Shown piece after piece: positions 18,291-25,840 of a DNA stretch of 46,258 nt (position 1 is its first letter; each line of letters opens with the position of its first letter). The translations under genes were made by a program, and so were the position numbers. This stretch comes from Clostridiales bacterium (lineage in GTDB: Bacteria; Bacillota; Clostridia; Lachnospirales; JAQSXR01). Under the pieces are notes generated by a model. It worked only from the letters and a program-made list of their open reading frames with translations. It made no database searches and had not been told where the DNA came from. The stretch is taken from the NCBI GenBank assembly GCA_029256575.1, contig JAQSXR010000014.1, positions 1 to 46,258 of the forward strand, in the 5' to 3' direction.

Positions 18291-19280
18291 TTAATTCTCC
18301 GTTTCGTTATTAGCTTTGAAGTCTTTCATATTATCTTTCGTAATAATTGAAACACTAGTGGTTGTATAGAATTCTACTGGCTTATTTTCCAATGCATCAT
18401 AAAGCTGATATACGGTCTTATATCCTATGTTATACGCATCTGGATAAATCGTTGCACTTATTACTCCTCGTTCAATATATTCTAACGTCTGAGGCATTGC
18501 TCCATAACCAATTACTACAATATCACCAACTCTGTTTGAATCAACGAGCACTTGTGCAACCCCTGGTGTGCTTATTTCATCCGTGCAAATGATAGCATTT
18601 ATATCCGGATTATCTTCTAATATCTTTGTCACTAGCTTATCAACTTCAAACATCTCCGAATTTAATGTATAAACCGGTCCCATTTCTATCATTGAATAAT
18701 CATTCAATTTATCAATAATTCCCTGTAATTTATTATTCTTATATGTGCTTACTTCAGCGTCATTGGATGCATCAATTATGACAGCAACTTTTCCACTATC
18801 AATAAAACTAGCACATGTTTCCGCAGCCATCATTCCAATATCATAACTATTCGAACATACCGATGGTATATTTGTCAAATTATAGTTATCACTTTCAAAA
18901 GTTACAACTTTTATATTGGATTCAATTGCTAAATCTATTATCTTAGAGGTCCTTTCTCTTTCCGGTGCCTGAAGTGCAAATCCATCAACATTCGATAGCA
19001 CAGCTTTATCTGCAGCTTCCAAAGCCTCATCAACATTCTTTTGATTTGTATTTACAAATTCTACATATATATTTAATTCTTCTGCAGCCTTTAAAGCTCC
19101 TTTTTTAAGGGTTGTCCAAAAATGATCCTTAGAACTTTGAGTAATTATTTGCACATGGTACTTAGGATCTGCTGTAATATTATCATTAATACTGTTTTCT
19201 CTACTATACAAATACAAACTTCCAAGTAGAATTGTGAGTATGATTAGACCTGCTGTTAAAGTTCCGAAAATAAATTTCAT
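18291..19280 (-). CDS. Membrane-anchored sugar-binding sensor protein (XylFII-type)
   Basis: The 329-residue protein has a type-1 periplasmic-binding fold (YHVQIITQSSKDHFWTTLKK, NVDGFALQAPER, VVTFESDN, IVVIGYGAMPQTLEYIERGV). Instead of a lipobox it has an uncleaved-looking N-terminal membrane helix (about 4-26, no Cys), so it should stay tethered to the membrane. As first gene of the operon, 19 bases ahead of the kinase gene, it is the likely ligand-presenting partner of that kinase: a three-component sensor. The layout is that of XylFII-LytS-YesN. The pocket sequence differs from the XylF-like protein in this operon, so the ligand may be another sugar. Confidence 0.85.
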   Translation of the reverse strand: MKFIFGTLTAGLIILTILLGSLYLYSRENSINDNITADPKYHVQIITQSSKDHFWTTLKKGALKAAEELNIYVEFVNTNQKNVDEALEAADKAVLSNVDGFALQAPERERTSKIIDLAIESNIKVVTFESDNYNLTNIPSVCSNSYDIGMMAAETCASFIDSGKVAVIIDASNDAEVSTYKNNKLQGIIDKLNDYSMIEMGPVYTLNSEMFEVDKLVTKILEDNPDINAIICTDEISTPGVAQVLVDSNRVGDIVVIGYGAMPQTLEYIERGVISATIYPDAYNIGYKTVYQLYDALENKPVEFYTTTSVSIITKDNMKDFKANNETEN

Positions 19281-19324
19281 TGGGGGCTCCTTTACATAGA
19301 GTGTAAAAAATGTTTCTACTTAAA

Positions 19325-19353
19325 ACATTACCATTACAGTAACTGCTTGTCAA
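19325..19353 (-). promoter_or_regulatory. Promoter of the sugar-sensor operon
   Basis: A perfect TTGACA (plus 19348-19353) is 17 bases from TAATGT (plus 19325-19330) on the minus strand, about 45 bases ahead of the ATG. It lies just past the terminator of the redox operon, confirming separate transcription. Confidence 0.6.
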
Positions 19354-19368
19354 TAAATTGTAACGAAA

Positions 19369-19400
19369 AAATATCCCCATGTGTTCTCATGGGGATATTT
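19369..19400 (-). terminator. Terminator of the Rnf/Eet-like operon
   Basis: AAATATCCCCATG (19369-19381) and CATGGGGATATTT (19388-19400) form a perfect 13-bp stem with a 6-base loop, followed on the minus strand by a run of T. It lies 10 bases after the last stop of the redox operon and is a classic rho-independent terminator. Confidence 0.95.
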
Positions 19401-19410
19401 AGTATCATAC

Positions 19411-19926
19411 TTAGTTACATTTATGATTGTTAATATTTAATTTTACCGTTAACCTTTTTGTTATTTCTGCTCCAAGCATTCCAATTAATAATCCTGTTAC
19501 TGCGCCAGTTACAAGTAAGACTGGTAGATAATATGCAATGCCTCTATTCTCAACAATCAAAATAGCTGCTATAATCTGCCCAATATTATGGGTAACACCA
19601 CCTACAATACTTACTCCTACTATACTAAATAGTTTCGTTTTCTTACAAAGAATCATAGCTATACAGCTTAATATTCCTCCAGCTAAACTGTAAATCATAC
19701 TAAATAAGCTTCCAAAGGTAAGTCCTACCAAGACAATTCGCAGTACCGATAATCCGAATGCTTGCTTACTTCCTAACACATATAAAGCAATTAATACTAC
19801 GATATTTGCTAATCCAAGTTTCATACCTGGTATTGGTAAAGGAATTGGAACTAAGCTTTCAACATAACTAAAAATGAAGGCCAAAGCAATCAACAATCCA
19901 TAAGTGGCTGTTTTTTTTGAAGACAT
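19411..19926 (-). CDS. eetB: Gx transporter family membrane protein (EetB-like)
   Basis: A 171-residue protein with about five membrane helices, of the Gx transporter/heptaprenyl-diphosphate-synthase component I family (PF07456). Hallmarks are PIPLPIPGMKLGLANIVVL, the glycine-rich SLAGGILSC and VGGVTHNIGQ. The same family supplies EetB in the flavin-based extracellular electron transfer loci of Listeria and lactobacilli, where it stands next to EetA, as here. A NusG_II gene and Rnf genes precede it in one operon, with 22 bases to the stop of the former. AGGAGG lies 5 bases before the ATG. A role in passing electrons or moving a flavin or quinone precursor is an inference; its biochemistry is unproven. 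Confidence 0.75.
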   Translation of the reverse strand: MSSKKTATYGLLIALAFIFSYVESLVPIPLPIPGMKLGLANIVVLIALYVLGSKQAFGLSVLRIVLVGLTFGSLFSMIYSLAGGILSCIAMILCKKTKLFSIVGVSIVGGVTHNIGQIIAAILIVENRGIAYYLPVLLVTGAVTGLLIGMLGAEITKRLTVKLNINNHKCN

Positions 19927-19948
19927 ACTTACCTCCTGGTTATTTAAA

Positions 19949-20314
19949 TCAGTTTACAATTCCATCAATTTCATTGCTTTCGCTACTCTCAATTTCAACC
20001 ACAACTTTATTCGGTAAGCATACTATGGTTTCATTATCAAAATGGATATCACTTTGATGTACGCATATTAAATCCGGACAACTTGCGTCCTTCATACTTG
20101 CAACTCCGTTTTCAATTACAAGAAGATTATATTCTCCATCTTCACCCTCAATATTCAGAGTAGTATCCGTGTTAAGATCAAGTGTTTTATATGGTTTCCC
20201 ATCAATGGTTATAACCACTTTGTCTCCTTCAGATTTAGTTAGATTAAAGAAAACAATAGTTCCAAATGCAAATACTAATATTGCTATGATTAAAATAATA
20301 TCATTTCGTTTCAA
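19949..20314 (-). CDS. eetA: NusG domain II protein, membrane-anchored (EetA-like)
   Basis: A 121-residue protein with one N-terminal membrane helix (about 5-24) and a small extracytoplasmic beta domain of the NusG_II family: VVITIDGK, YNLLVIENGVASMKDASCPDL and ETIVCLPNKVVVEI. Three conserved cysteines (79, 84, 99) and His86 face outside. It corresponds to EetA of Gram-positive extracellular electron transfer clusters. The start codon is TTG at 20314, set by an AGGAG 7 bases upstream; no in-frame ATG competes. It lies 15 bases after the RnfE-like stop and just before the EetB-like gene. Redox use of the cysteines, as a metal site or disulfide, is speculative. Confidence 0.75.
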   Translation of the reverse strand: MKRNDIILIIAILVFAFGTIVFFNLTKSEGDKVVITIDGKPYKTLDLNTDTTLNIEGEDGEYNLLVIENGVASMKDASCPDLICVHQSDIHFDNETIVCLPNKVVVEIESSESNEIDGIVN

Positions 20315-20329
20315 TGTATTTCTCCTTGC

Positions 20330-21097
20330 TTAAAACGCAGTTAATATCATATATACGATTCCTATTGAAATTAACTCAATTGGTAACTTCTTAAATGCAT
20401 TGCCAAGAGATGAAAAAATCAATTTATATCTTATTGATACAATTATGAAAATAGGAATGAATATACCAATAACAAAGTTAATAATATCTCCTACATCATT
20501 TAATTCAAATGGTCTAAATGCTAAAACAACCGGTACAATAACTAAAAGACTATTTAATGAATAAACACGTTTCTTAATTATTGCGTTTACAAGAGCAAGT
20601 GCAGCCCCTGCAAACAAGAATCCTATCATTATACTTTGAAAGTTCTCTGTCATAAAAGATAAATCTGCAATTTTGAATCCAAAGATACTTCCTATCGCAC
20701 AAAATTCTCTAATCATACCTATTACAATAAAGCATGCAAAAGCAATGGCACTTTCATAAAGCATAACATTAACATTCTCTTCCGCATCTTTGGTTAATAG
20801 GTGTTTTACAATTAATAGACCGATCATTAATTGCAAAAGCATAATTGTTGTGTTCATTTCCATAGGTACTATTTTTATAAATACAATCTGAAATACAGCA
20901 TAGCCAACAGACATAACTGATATAAAGACAGATATCCTTAGCAAGCCAAGTTTTATATGCCCTAAACAATCCTTTACTACCCAACCAAGTGTAGTAAGAA
21001 AAACAATTAATATACCAGTGATTAATGCTTCCTTCATATTTTTCGAAAATAGAATCATTGCGAGGGCAAATGCCTCAATTGGATACTTTATCTTCAT
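20330..21097 (-). CDS. RnfE/RnfA-like membrane subunit, divergent and extended
   Basis: The 255-residue protein has about eight or nine hydrophobic segments. Its first 175 residues align by eye with RnfE/RnfA (PF02508): a helix pair at 5-40, RISVFISVMSVGYAVFQIVF where RnfE has its third helix, and the block IGMIREFCAIGSIFGF matching the RnfE IREILGNGTIFGY region, then GFLFAGAALALVNAI at the usual RnfE end. About 80 residues follow that RnfE lacks. The two Cys that hold the intramembrane [2Fe-2S] cluster in RnfA/RnfE (GLCP and TNC positions) are missing; its Cys are 44, 122 and 133. The start at 21097 is set by GGAGG 5 bases upstream. It sits where rnfE sits in rnfCDGEAB operons, but no rnfA or rnfB follows. 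Confidence 0.65.
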   Translation of the reverse strand: MKIKYPIEAFALAMILFSKNMKEALITGILIVFLTTLGWVVKDCLGHIKLGLLRISVFISVMSVGYAVFQIVFIKIVPMEMNTTIMLLQLMIGLLIVKHLLTKDAEENVNVMLYESAIAFACFIVIGMIREFCAIGSIFGFKIADLSFMTENFQSIMIGFLFAGAALALVNAIIKKRVYSLNSLLVIVPVVLAFRPFELNDVGDIINFVIGIFIPIFIIVSIRYKLIFSSLGNAFKKLPIELISIGIVYMILTAF

Positions 21098-21129
21098 GGT
21101 AACCTCCAACATTTATTTAATCCGTAGAT

Positions 21130-22140
21130 TTACTTTCCGCTAGCATATCCTTTAATAAAATTGTAAGCATTGTTTATACCATTAATCATACCTTTAGAAG
21201 ATATAGTAGCATAAGTTACCGCATCAACTTTTGTTGCTGCAGGACTTTCAGTTACTGCTCCTGCAGTTTCAGTAGTTGCACCATTTGATGCTAGAACTAA
21301 TCCTTTTTCTACTAAATCTACGAAATTACTTACGGTTATACTAACACCTGCAACTGAATCTGACTTTCCTTGATCATTAAGAACGATACCCTCTGTAGAT
21401 TGATTTTCAATTACGTTAGCTGCTAACGCATCTGCTTGTTCTTTCCATGTTGGGTTTCCTTCTACCATTACGTATTTACCTACTGAAGATAAGTAGCTCT
21501 TATATTCGCCAGCTTGGTTCATTGAGTCCCAAACAACTGATGTAATTGCTCCATTTTCAACAACCATTGTCAACATATATAAATATCCTTTGTCATCTAC
21601 CGCATCTGCTTCAACTTTGTATATACCGTCTACCAATACTGTAGAATCAGTTGGGTTTGATGCCTCTACTGGGTCTTCTGTTTCACTCTCTTCTGGTAGT
21701 TCCATACCTTCAAAATAAACAGGAGCTGTGATTCCATTAAATTGATTTAAAAATTCTGGTTCTTCAATCTTTGATCCTAAATTAGCTGTTTCTTTATGTT
21801 CTTTTACTACTACAGAAGTTATTGTAGTAGCATCTGTATCGAAATACACATCCATAATAATATCTCCACCGTAGCCTGCTTGAGAAGCAGTAACCACATA
21901 GCCTACAAATTCTCCTGCTTTATCTGAAAGTTTAGCTGCTGCTTGAATTCCTTCTGCCCCAGCTACATCAATATCTTCTAAATCATATTCGATCGCTGGA
22001 GTAGTATTTTCAGTAGTTGTAGTTGTTGCGCCATCATTACCATCTTTCGTAACTTCTTTCGTTGCAAAAATAATTACAAATGCAAGTATTGTTACAACTG
22101 CTAATGCTATTAAACCTGTAATTCTATTATCTTTTTTCAT
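21130..22140 (-). CDS. rnfG: RnfG-like flavoprotein with a second nested FMN-binding domain
   Basis: A membrane-anchored extracytoplasmic protein (helix about 8-26, then a Thr-rich linker), 336 residues against about 200 for ordinary RnfG. The first FMN_bind domain starts at about 75 (FVGYVVTASQAGYGGDI, KEHKETANLGSKI), but its closing motif, normally D..TGAT, appears only at the very end as DAVTYATISS (Thr312). Between them (about 165-285) lies a PplA-like FMN_bind repeat (DGIYKVEADAVDDKGYLYML ... SDSVAGVSITVSNF). Thr312 should carry covalent FMN attached by ApbE; the expected Gly is Tyr here. The start is the second of two ATGs; the first, at 22152, overlaps the ribosome binding site and the rnfD stop. 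Electron carrier on the outer membrane face. Confidence 0.85.
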   Translation of the reverse strand: MKKDNRITGLIALAVVTILAFVIIFATKEVTKDGNDGATTTTTENTTPAIEYDLEDIDVAGAEGIQAAAKLSDKAGEFVGYVVTASQAGYGGDIIMDVYFDTDATTITSVVVKEHKETANLGSKIEEPEFLNQFNGITAPVYFEGMELPEESETEDPVEASNPTDSTVLVDGIYKVEADAVDDKGYLYMLTMVVENGAITSVVWDSMNQAGEYKSYLSSVGKYVMVEGNPTWKEQADALAANVIENQSTEGIVLNDQGKSDSVAGVSITVSNFVDLVEKGLVLASNGATTETAGAVTESPAATKVDAVTYATISSKGMINGINNAYNFIKGYASGK

Positions 22141-22145
22141 TTTCT

Positions 22146-23117
22146 TTACCATCCTTCATTTTGTTTGTCTTTTACGCCATAAACATGAGTTTTTTTAATT
22201 CTTTCAAAAAATCCTATAAAACAATTAGCTGCCAATATACCAAAAGCAACTCCTTCTGGATATCCACCCCAAACTCTGATTCCTGCAGTTATTATACCTG
22301 CTAAAACAGCTAACATTAACTTCCCTCTTGCAGAAACAAATGCATAATCGGTTAGCATATAAAACGCTCCCAATATAAGGCCTCCGCCCAACAAGTTGGT
22401 CATAATGTCACCTGTGAATAATCCGTCTCCTCCGAACACAAAAGTAATTGCAATCACAGTAGCAATGTAAATAATTGCTGCTTTTGCATTTACAATTCCA
22501 CGGTAACACATATAAATAAATCCTATCAGCAGTAGCAATGCACTCGTTTCTCCAATTGCACCCGGAATATTGCCAATAAACATATCCCATGTTGAGAATT
22601 GAGTAATTTCTTGTCCACCTTTAAGCATACTTAATACCGTTGCTGATGTAACTGAATCAACTCCACTATGGAAAGTCGTAACATATTGCATTACTTGCGT
22701 AGGCCACATTACCATTATAAAGATTCGACCCATTAATGCCGGATTTGCAAAATTACTACCTATGCCACCAAAGAATTGTTTTACGACTATAATCGCAAAC
22801 ATACTTGCAACTACTGCTACCCATATTGGTGTTGTTACTGGTAAGTTAAATGCTATTAAAATTCCTGTCACGACAGCACTAAAATCTCCTATCGTTGATT
22901 GTCTTCTAACTATCTTTTGCCATATAAATTCTGATATTACACAAGAGGCTACGGATGCCGCTACGAGATAAAGAGATCTTATTCCAAAAAAATAAAATGC
23001 TCCTAACAATGCAGGAATCAAAGCTATTGCAACATCTTGCATTATGATACTAGTAGTAGAAGGTGTCTTAATATGAGGGTTAAGTTTCGGCATATGTTCT
23101 AATTTTGTTGCCTTCAT
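22146..23117 (-). CDS. rnfD: RnfD-like membrane flavoprotein subunit
   Basis: A 323-residue protein of the NqrB/RnfD family with about nine or ten membrane helices. Recognisable blocks: PHIKTPSTTSIIMQDVAIALIP, GDFSAVVTGILIAFNLP, GGIGSNFANPALMGR, IGETSALLLLIGFIYMCYRG, GGLILGAFYMLTDYAF and GGYPEGVAFGILAANCF. The flavin-attachment motif is D154-S-V-T-S-A-T160; Thr160 is the predicted FMN-phosphothreonine. It should pass electrons from the cytoplasmic side (RnfC) to RnfG and, in true Rnf, help drive Na+ or H+ transport. It starts one base after the rnfC stop, with an AGGGGTG site, and overlaps the upstream ATG of rnfG. Confidence 0.92.
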   Translation of the reverse strand: MKATKLEHMPKLNPHIKTPSTTSIIMQDVAIALIPALLGAFYFFGIRSLYLVAASVASCVISEFIWQKIVRRQSTIGDFSAVVTGILIAFNLPVTTPIWVAVVASMFAIIVVKQFFGGIGSNFANPALMGRIFIMVMWPTQVMQYVTTFHSGVDSVTSATVLSMLKGGQEITQFSTWDMFIGNIPGAIGETSALLLLIGFIYMCYRGIVNAKAAIIYIATVIAITFVFGGDGLFTGDIMTNLLGGGLILGAFYMLTDYAFVSARGKLMLAVLAGIITAGIRVWGGYPEGVAFGILAANCFIGFFERIKKTHVYGVKDKQNEGW

Positions 23118-23118
23118 A

Positions 23119-24474
23119 CTATTTCACCCCTCTTTCTCTTTTTCGACGATTTATTTCTCCTCTAGCTTCCATAACTCGATAAGCTAATTCTATCTTAGCC
23201 GGGCACACATAGGAACAAGAACCACAGCCAATACATTCAGTAGCATAAAGTTTTTCGCATATGTCAATATTTTCATCGATATATGCATGATTAATCTTAA
23301 AAGGTACTATTCCTGCAGGACAAACTCTAGCACACGCTTCACAACGTATACAAGGTGATTCCCCTTCATTATTGTTTTCAAGTACTACTATTCCTGAAGA
23401 CGTCTTAGTTACACTGCCTTCAAGCTCTTCTGCCTTAACATTAATAGCAAGACAAGCCCCTGTCATAGGACCACCTAGAATAAGTCTATTATTGGTTACT
23501 TCAAATCCACCTGAAAGTTCTATTAAGTCACTGAACTTCGTTCCAATTGGAACAAGATAATTACGTGGTTTTTTTACTCTTCCTGTAATCGTAATACATC
23601 TTGAAACTAAAGGTATTTGAGCAAAAATCATATCTGCTATAGCTTTAGCCGTAGCTACATTTGAAATAATAATTCCTACATCTGCAGGCAAACCACCCAT
23701 AGGTACTTCAATTCCTGTTACTGCCTGTACAAGTTGGCGTTCTCCTCCTTGAGGATATTTCGTCGGAAGTACTTTAACCTCCAGTGAAGATGATACATCG
23801 CCCAAAAGTTTTTTCAGATGCTCTGCTGCATCCTTTTTATTATCTTCAAGACAAATAATACCTTTTGTTGCATCTGCTGCCTTTACAAGTAAGTTCGCAC
23901 CGTTTACTATTTCCATACCATATTCAAGCATTAATCTGTGGTCACATGTTAAAAAAGGCTCACACTCGGCTCCATTAATTAATACATATTGAATTTTCTT
24001 ATTCGTTTCATACTTAATATGAGTCGGAAATCCCGCTCCACCCATACCAATTAATCCGCTGTCTTTCATAGCTCCTATGATTCTTTCTTTCGAAATATCC
24101 GTAAGATCAATAAGTTTATTGCTATACTCTAATTCATTTTCTATTAATTTGGTTTCTTCCGCCTGAATAACACAAACCGTGGTTTCCTGTCCTTTTGCAT
24201 CCTTAACTATTTTAATTTCTATAACAGTCCCATTCATACTTGCATGGATTGCTGCTGCTCCAAAGCCTTTTGGTTCTCCTATAATTTGACCTATTGTAAC
24301 ATGGTCACCTTGTTTTACCACGACTTGGCAGGCACTTCCTCCAGACTGTTTCATAGAAATCTCAACAACTTCTGGTATATATTTGAATATAGATTCTTGA
24401 TTACTCAATCGCTTATCCAATCCGTCAGTAGGATGAACGCCTCCAGGAAATTTGGAGAATTCTTGAAATTTCAT
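23119..24474 (-). CDS. rnfC: RnfC-like NADH-oxidising iron-sulfur subunit
   Basis: The 451-residue peripheral subunit on the cytoplasmic face. The N-terminal barrel-sandwich domain (about 10-105) precedes the FMN/NADH domain (GMGGAGFPTHIKY at 143-155, NGAECEPFLTCDHR, LEDNKK, PQGGERQLV), a SLBB region, and two [4Fe-4S] motifs at the C-terminus: Cys375-378-381-385 and Cys414-417-420-424. All cofactor residues look intact, so it can plausibly take electrons from NADH. It is the first gene of the operon and has AGGAGG 9 bases before its ATG. There is no RnfB in this operon, so the usual ferredoxin branch is not encoded here. Confidence 0.95.
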   Translation of the reverse strand: MKFQEFSKFPGGVHPTDGLDKRLSNQESIFKYIPEVVEISMKQSGGSACQVVVKQGDHVTIGQIIGEPKGFGAAAIHASMNGTVIEIKIVKDAKGQETTVCVIQAEETKLIENELEYSNKLIDLTDISKERIIGAMKDSGLIGMGGAGFPTHIKYETNKKIQYVLINGAECEPFLTCDHRLMLEYGMEIVNGANLLVKAADATKGIICLEDNKKDAAEHLKKLLGDVSSSLEVKVLPTKYPQGGERQLVQAVTGIEVPMGGLPADVGIIISNVATAKAIADMIFAQIPLVSRCITITGRVKKPRNYLVPIGTKFSDLIELSGGFEVTNNRLILGGPMTGACLAINVKAEELEGSVTKTSSGIVVLENNNEGESPCIRCEACARVCPAGIVPFKINHAYIDENIDICEKLYATECIGCGSCSYVCPAKIELAYRVMEARGEINRRKRERGVK

Positions 24475-24743
24475 TCTTTTGGTCCTCCTAAGTGTTTTTT
24501 GTTAATTTTTTAACTTATGAAAGTATGTATATCCCTTATTTTCTCCAAGAAAAACATACCTATTCCATTTTTTATTATATCACGTACAATCTTCAAAATC
24601 TATACCAAATTTTTCTATTAATAATTCCAATATATATGATTTTTAAGCTACTAGCTTGACAATTTTATTATACTTCTTTACAATCATACTGATTACTTAT
24701 ATTACTTACAAACTTGACCTTTCACATATATAAGGAGAATTAT
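24475..24743. promoter_or_regulatory. Divergent control region of the Rnf/Eet-like operon and apbE
   Basis: An intergenic space of 269 bases with two outward promoters. Towards rnfC there is an extended -10, TGATATAAT (plus 24574-24582), with a poor -35, giving a leader of about 95 bases. Towards apbE there is TTGACA (24656-24661), a 17-base spacer and TACAAT (24679-24684). Shared control of the flavoprotein complex and its flavin transferase is likely from this layout. I see no clear operator palindrome or riboswitch. Confidence 0.65.
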
Positions 24744-25796
24744 ATGATTACTACAATACAAAGCAATAAACGTTTTGCTACAATACTCATTATTCTATTA
24801 ATTACAATATTAACACTTTCCTCTTGCAAAAAACCAAATGATAACAATACATCCGAAAATTCATATATAACGAAATCATCCTTTAAGCTTAATACCATTG
24901 TTACAATAACTGTATATGATTCTAAAGACGAGAATTTATTAGAAGAGAGTTTGAAAATATGTGATAAATATGAATCAATCTATAGTAGAACACTCGATAC
25001 AAGTGAATTATACAAATTGAACAACGGCCTACTTCCTTCTTCTGATAACGGTTTTCAAATATCAGACGACCTTGAGAGTGTATTAAATTATGGTTTATAC
25101 TATAGCGCTTTATCAAAAGGAAACTTTGATATATCAATAGCCCCCCTATCCTCTCTTTGGGATTTTACATCACTTACCCCAGTAATCCCTTCACAAGAGC
25201 AAATAGATAAAGCATTAACAAAAGTGAATTATAAAAATATAAATTTAACTAATAATTCTATTTCATTTGCAGAAAAAGGAATGGCTTTAGATTTAGGTGC
25301 AATTGCGAAAGGATATATTGCAGATGAAATTAAAGAATATCTTCTATCGAAAGGCGTTAAGAGTGCAATGATTAATCTTGGTGGAAATGTTCTGTGTGTC
25401 GGCAATAAAATTGACGGCTCCTCCTTTAAGATAGGAATTCAAAAACCATTTGCTGATAGAAATGAGCTTGCTGCTATTATGGAGATTGAAGATATGTCTG
25501 TTGTTTCTTCTGGAATTTATGAACGTTTTATTACTGTAGATGGCAAACAATATCATCATATTCTTAACCCTTCAACTGGTTACTCCTATGAGAATAATCT
25601 TATATCCGTAACGATAATCTCTCCTTATTCTGTAGACGGAGATGGTCTAAGTACAAGTTGCTTCGCATTAGGTCTCGAAAAAGGTATCGAATTAATTAAT
25701 AGTCTAGAAGGAATTTATGCCGTTTTCATAACGGATGATTACGAATTACATTATTCAGAAGGATTTGCCGAAGCAATAAAAATATCGAATCCATAA
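24744..25796 (+). CDS. apbE: FAD:protein FMN transferase, lipoprotein ApbE
   Basis: Attaches FMN covalently to Thr of exported flavoproteins, using FAD. The 350-residue protein has a lipoprotein signal (lipobox LSSC, Cys25), so it acts outside the membrane. ApbE motifs: FKLNTIVTITVYD, ISIAPLSSLWDF, LDLGAIAKGYIADEI, MINLGGNVLCVG, VSSGIYERF, HHILNPSTGYS and DGLSTSCFALG (metal-binding DG.ST). The start at 24744 is set by AGGAG 6 bases upstream; a TTG 30 bases earlier is in frame but has no such site. It is divergent from rnfCDG, whose RnfD and RnfG products carry candidate attachment threonines, so those are the likely substrates. The hallmark residues appear intact. Confidence 0.95.
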   Translation: MITTIQSNKRFATILIILLITILTLSSCKKPNDNNTSENSYITKSSFKLNTIVTITVYDSKDENLLEESLKICDKYESIYSRTLDTSELYKLNNGLLPSSDNGFQISDDLESVLNYGLYYSALSKGNFDISIAPLSSLWDFTSLTPVIPSQEQIDKALTKVNYKNINLTNNSISFAEKGMALDLGAIAKGYIADEIKEYLLSKGVKSAMINLGGNVLCVGNKIDGSSFKIGIQKPFADRNELAAIMEIEDMSVVSSGIYERFITVDGKQYHHILNPSTGYSYENNLISVTIISPYSVDGDGLSTSCFALGLEKGIELINSLEGIYAVFITDDYELHYSEGFAEAIKISNP

Positions 25797-25798
25797 AC

Positions 25799-25838
25799 AA
25801 AAGACAAGGGAACAATTCCAACTGTTCACTTGTCTTTT
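25799..25838. terminator. Terminator between apbE and the convergent gene
   Basis: A 16-bp stem with one mismatch: AAAAGACAAGGGAACA (25799-25814) against TGTTCACTTGTCTTTT (25823-25838), loop of 8. It has T-rich tails both ways and stop codons on both flanks, so it probably serves both convergent genes. Confidence 0.9.
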
Positions 25839-25840
25839 AT

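Noticed and set aside
20330-21097. Calling this gene a complete canonical rnfE
   Set aside because: Length, extra helices and missing cluster Cys do not fit; only family-level resemblance is supported.
22408-22590. Small minus-strand frame inside rnfD
   Set aside because: Out-of-frame reading of the RnfD gene, rich in Cys, Tyr and Trp by composition and without a start signal.
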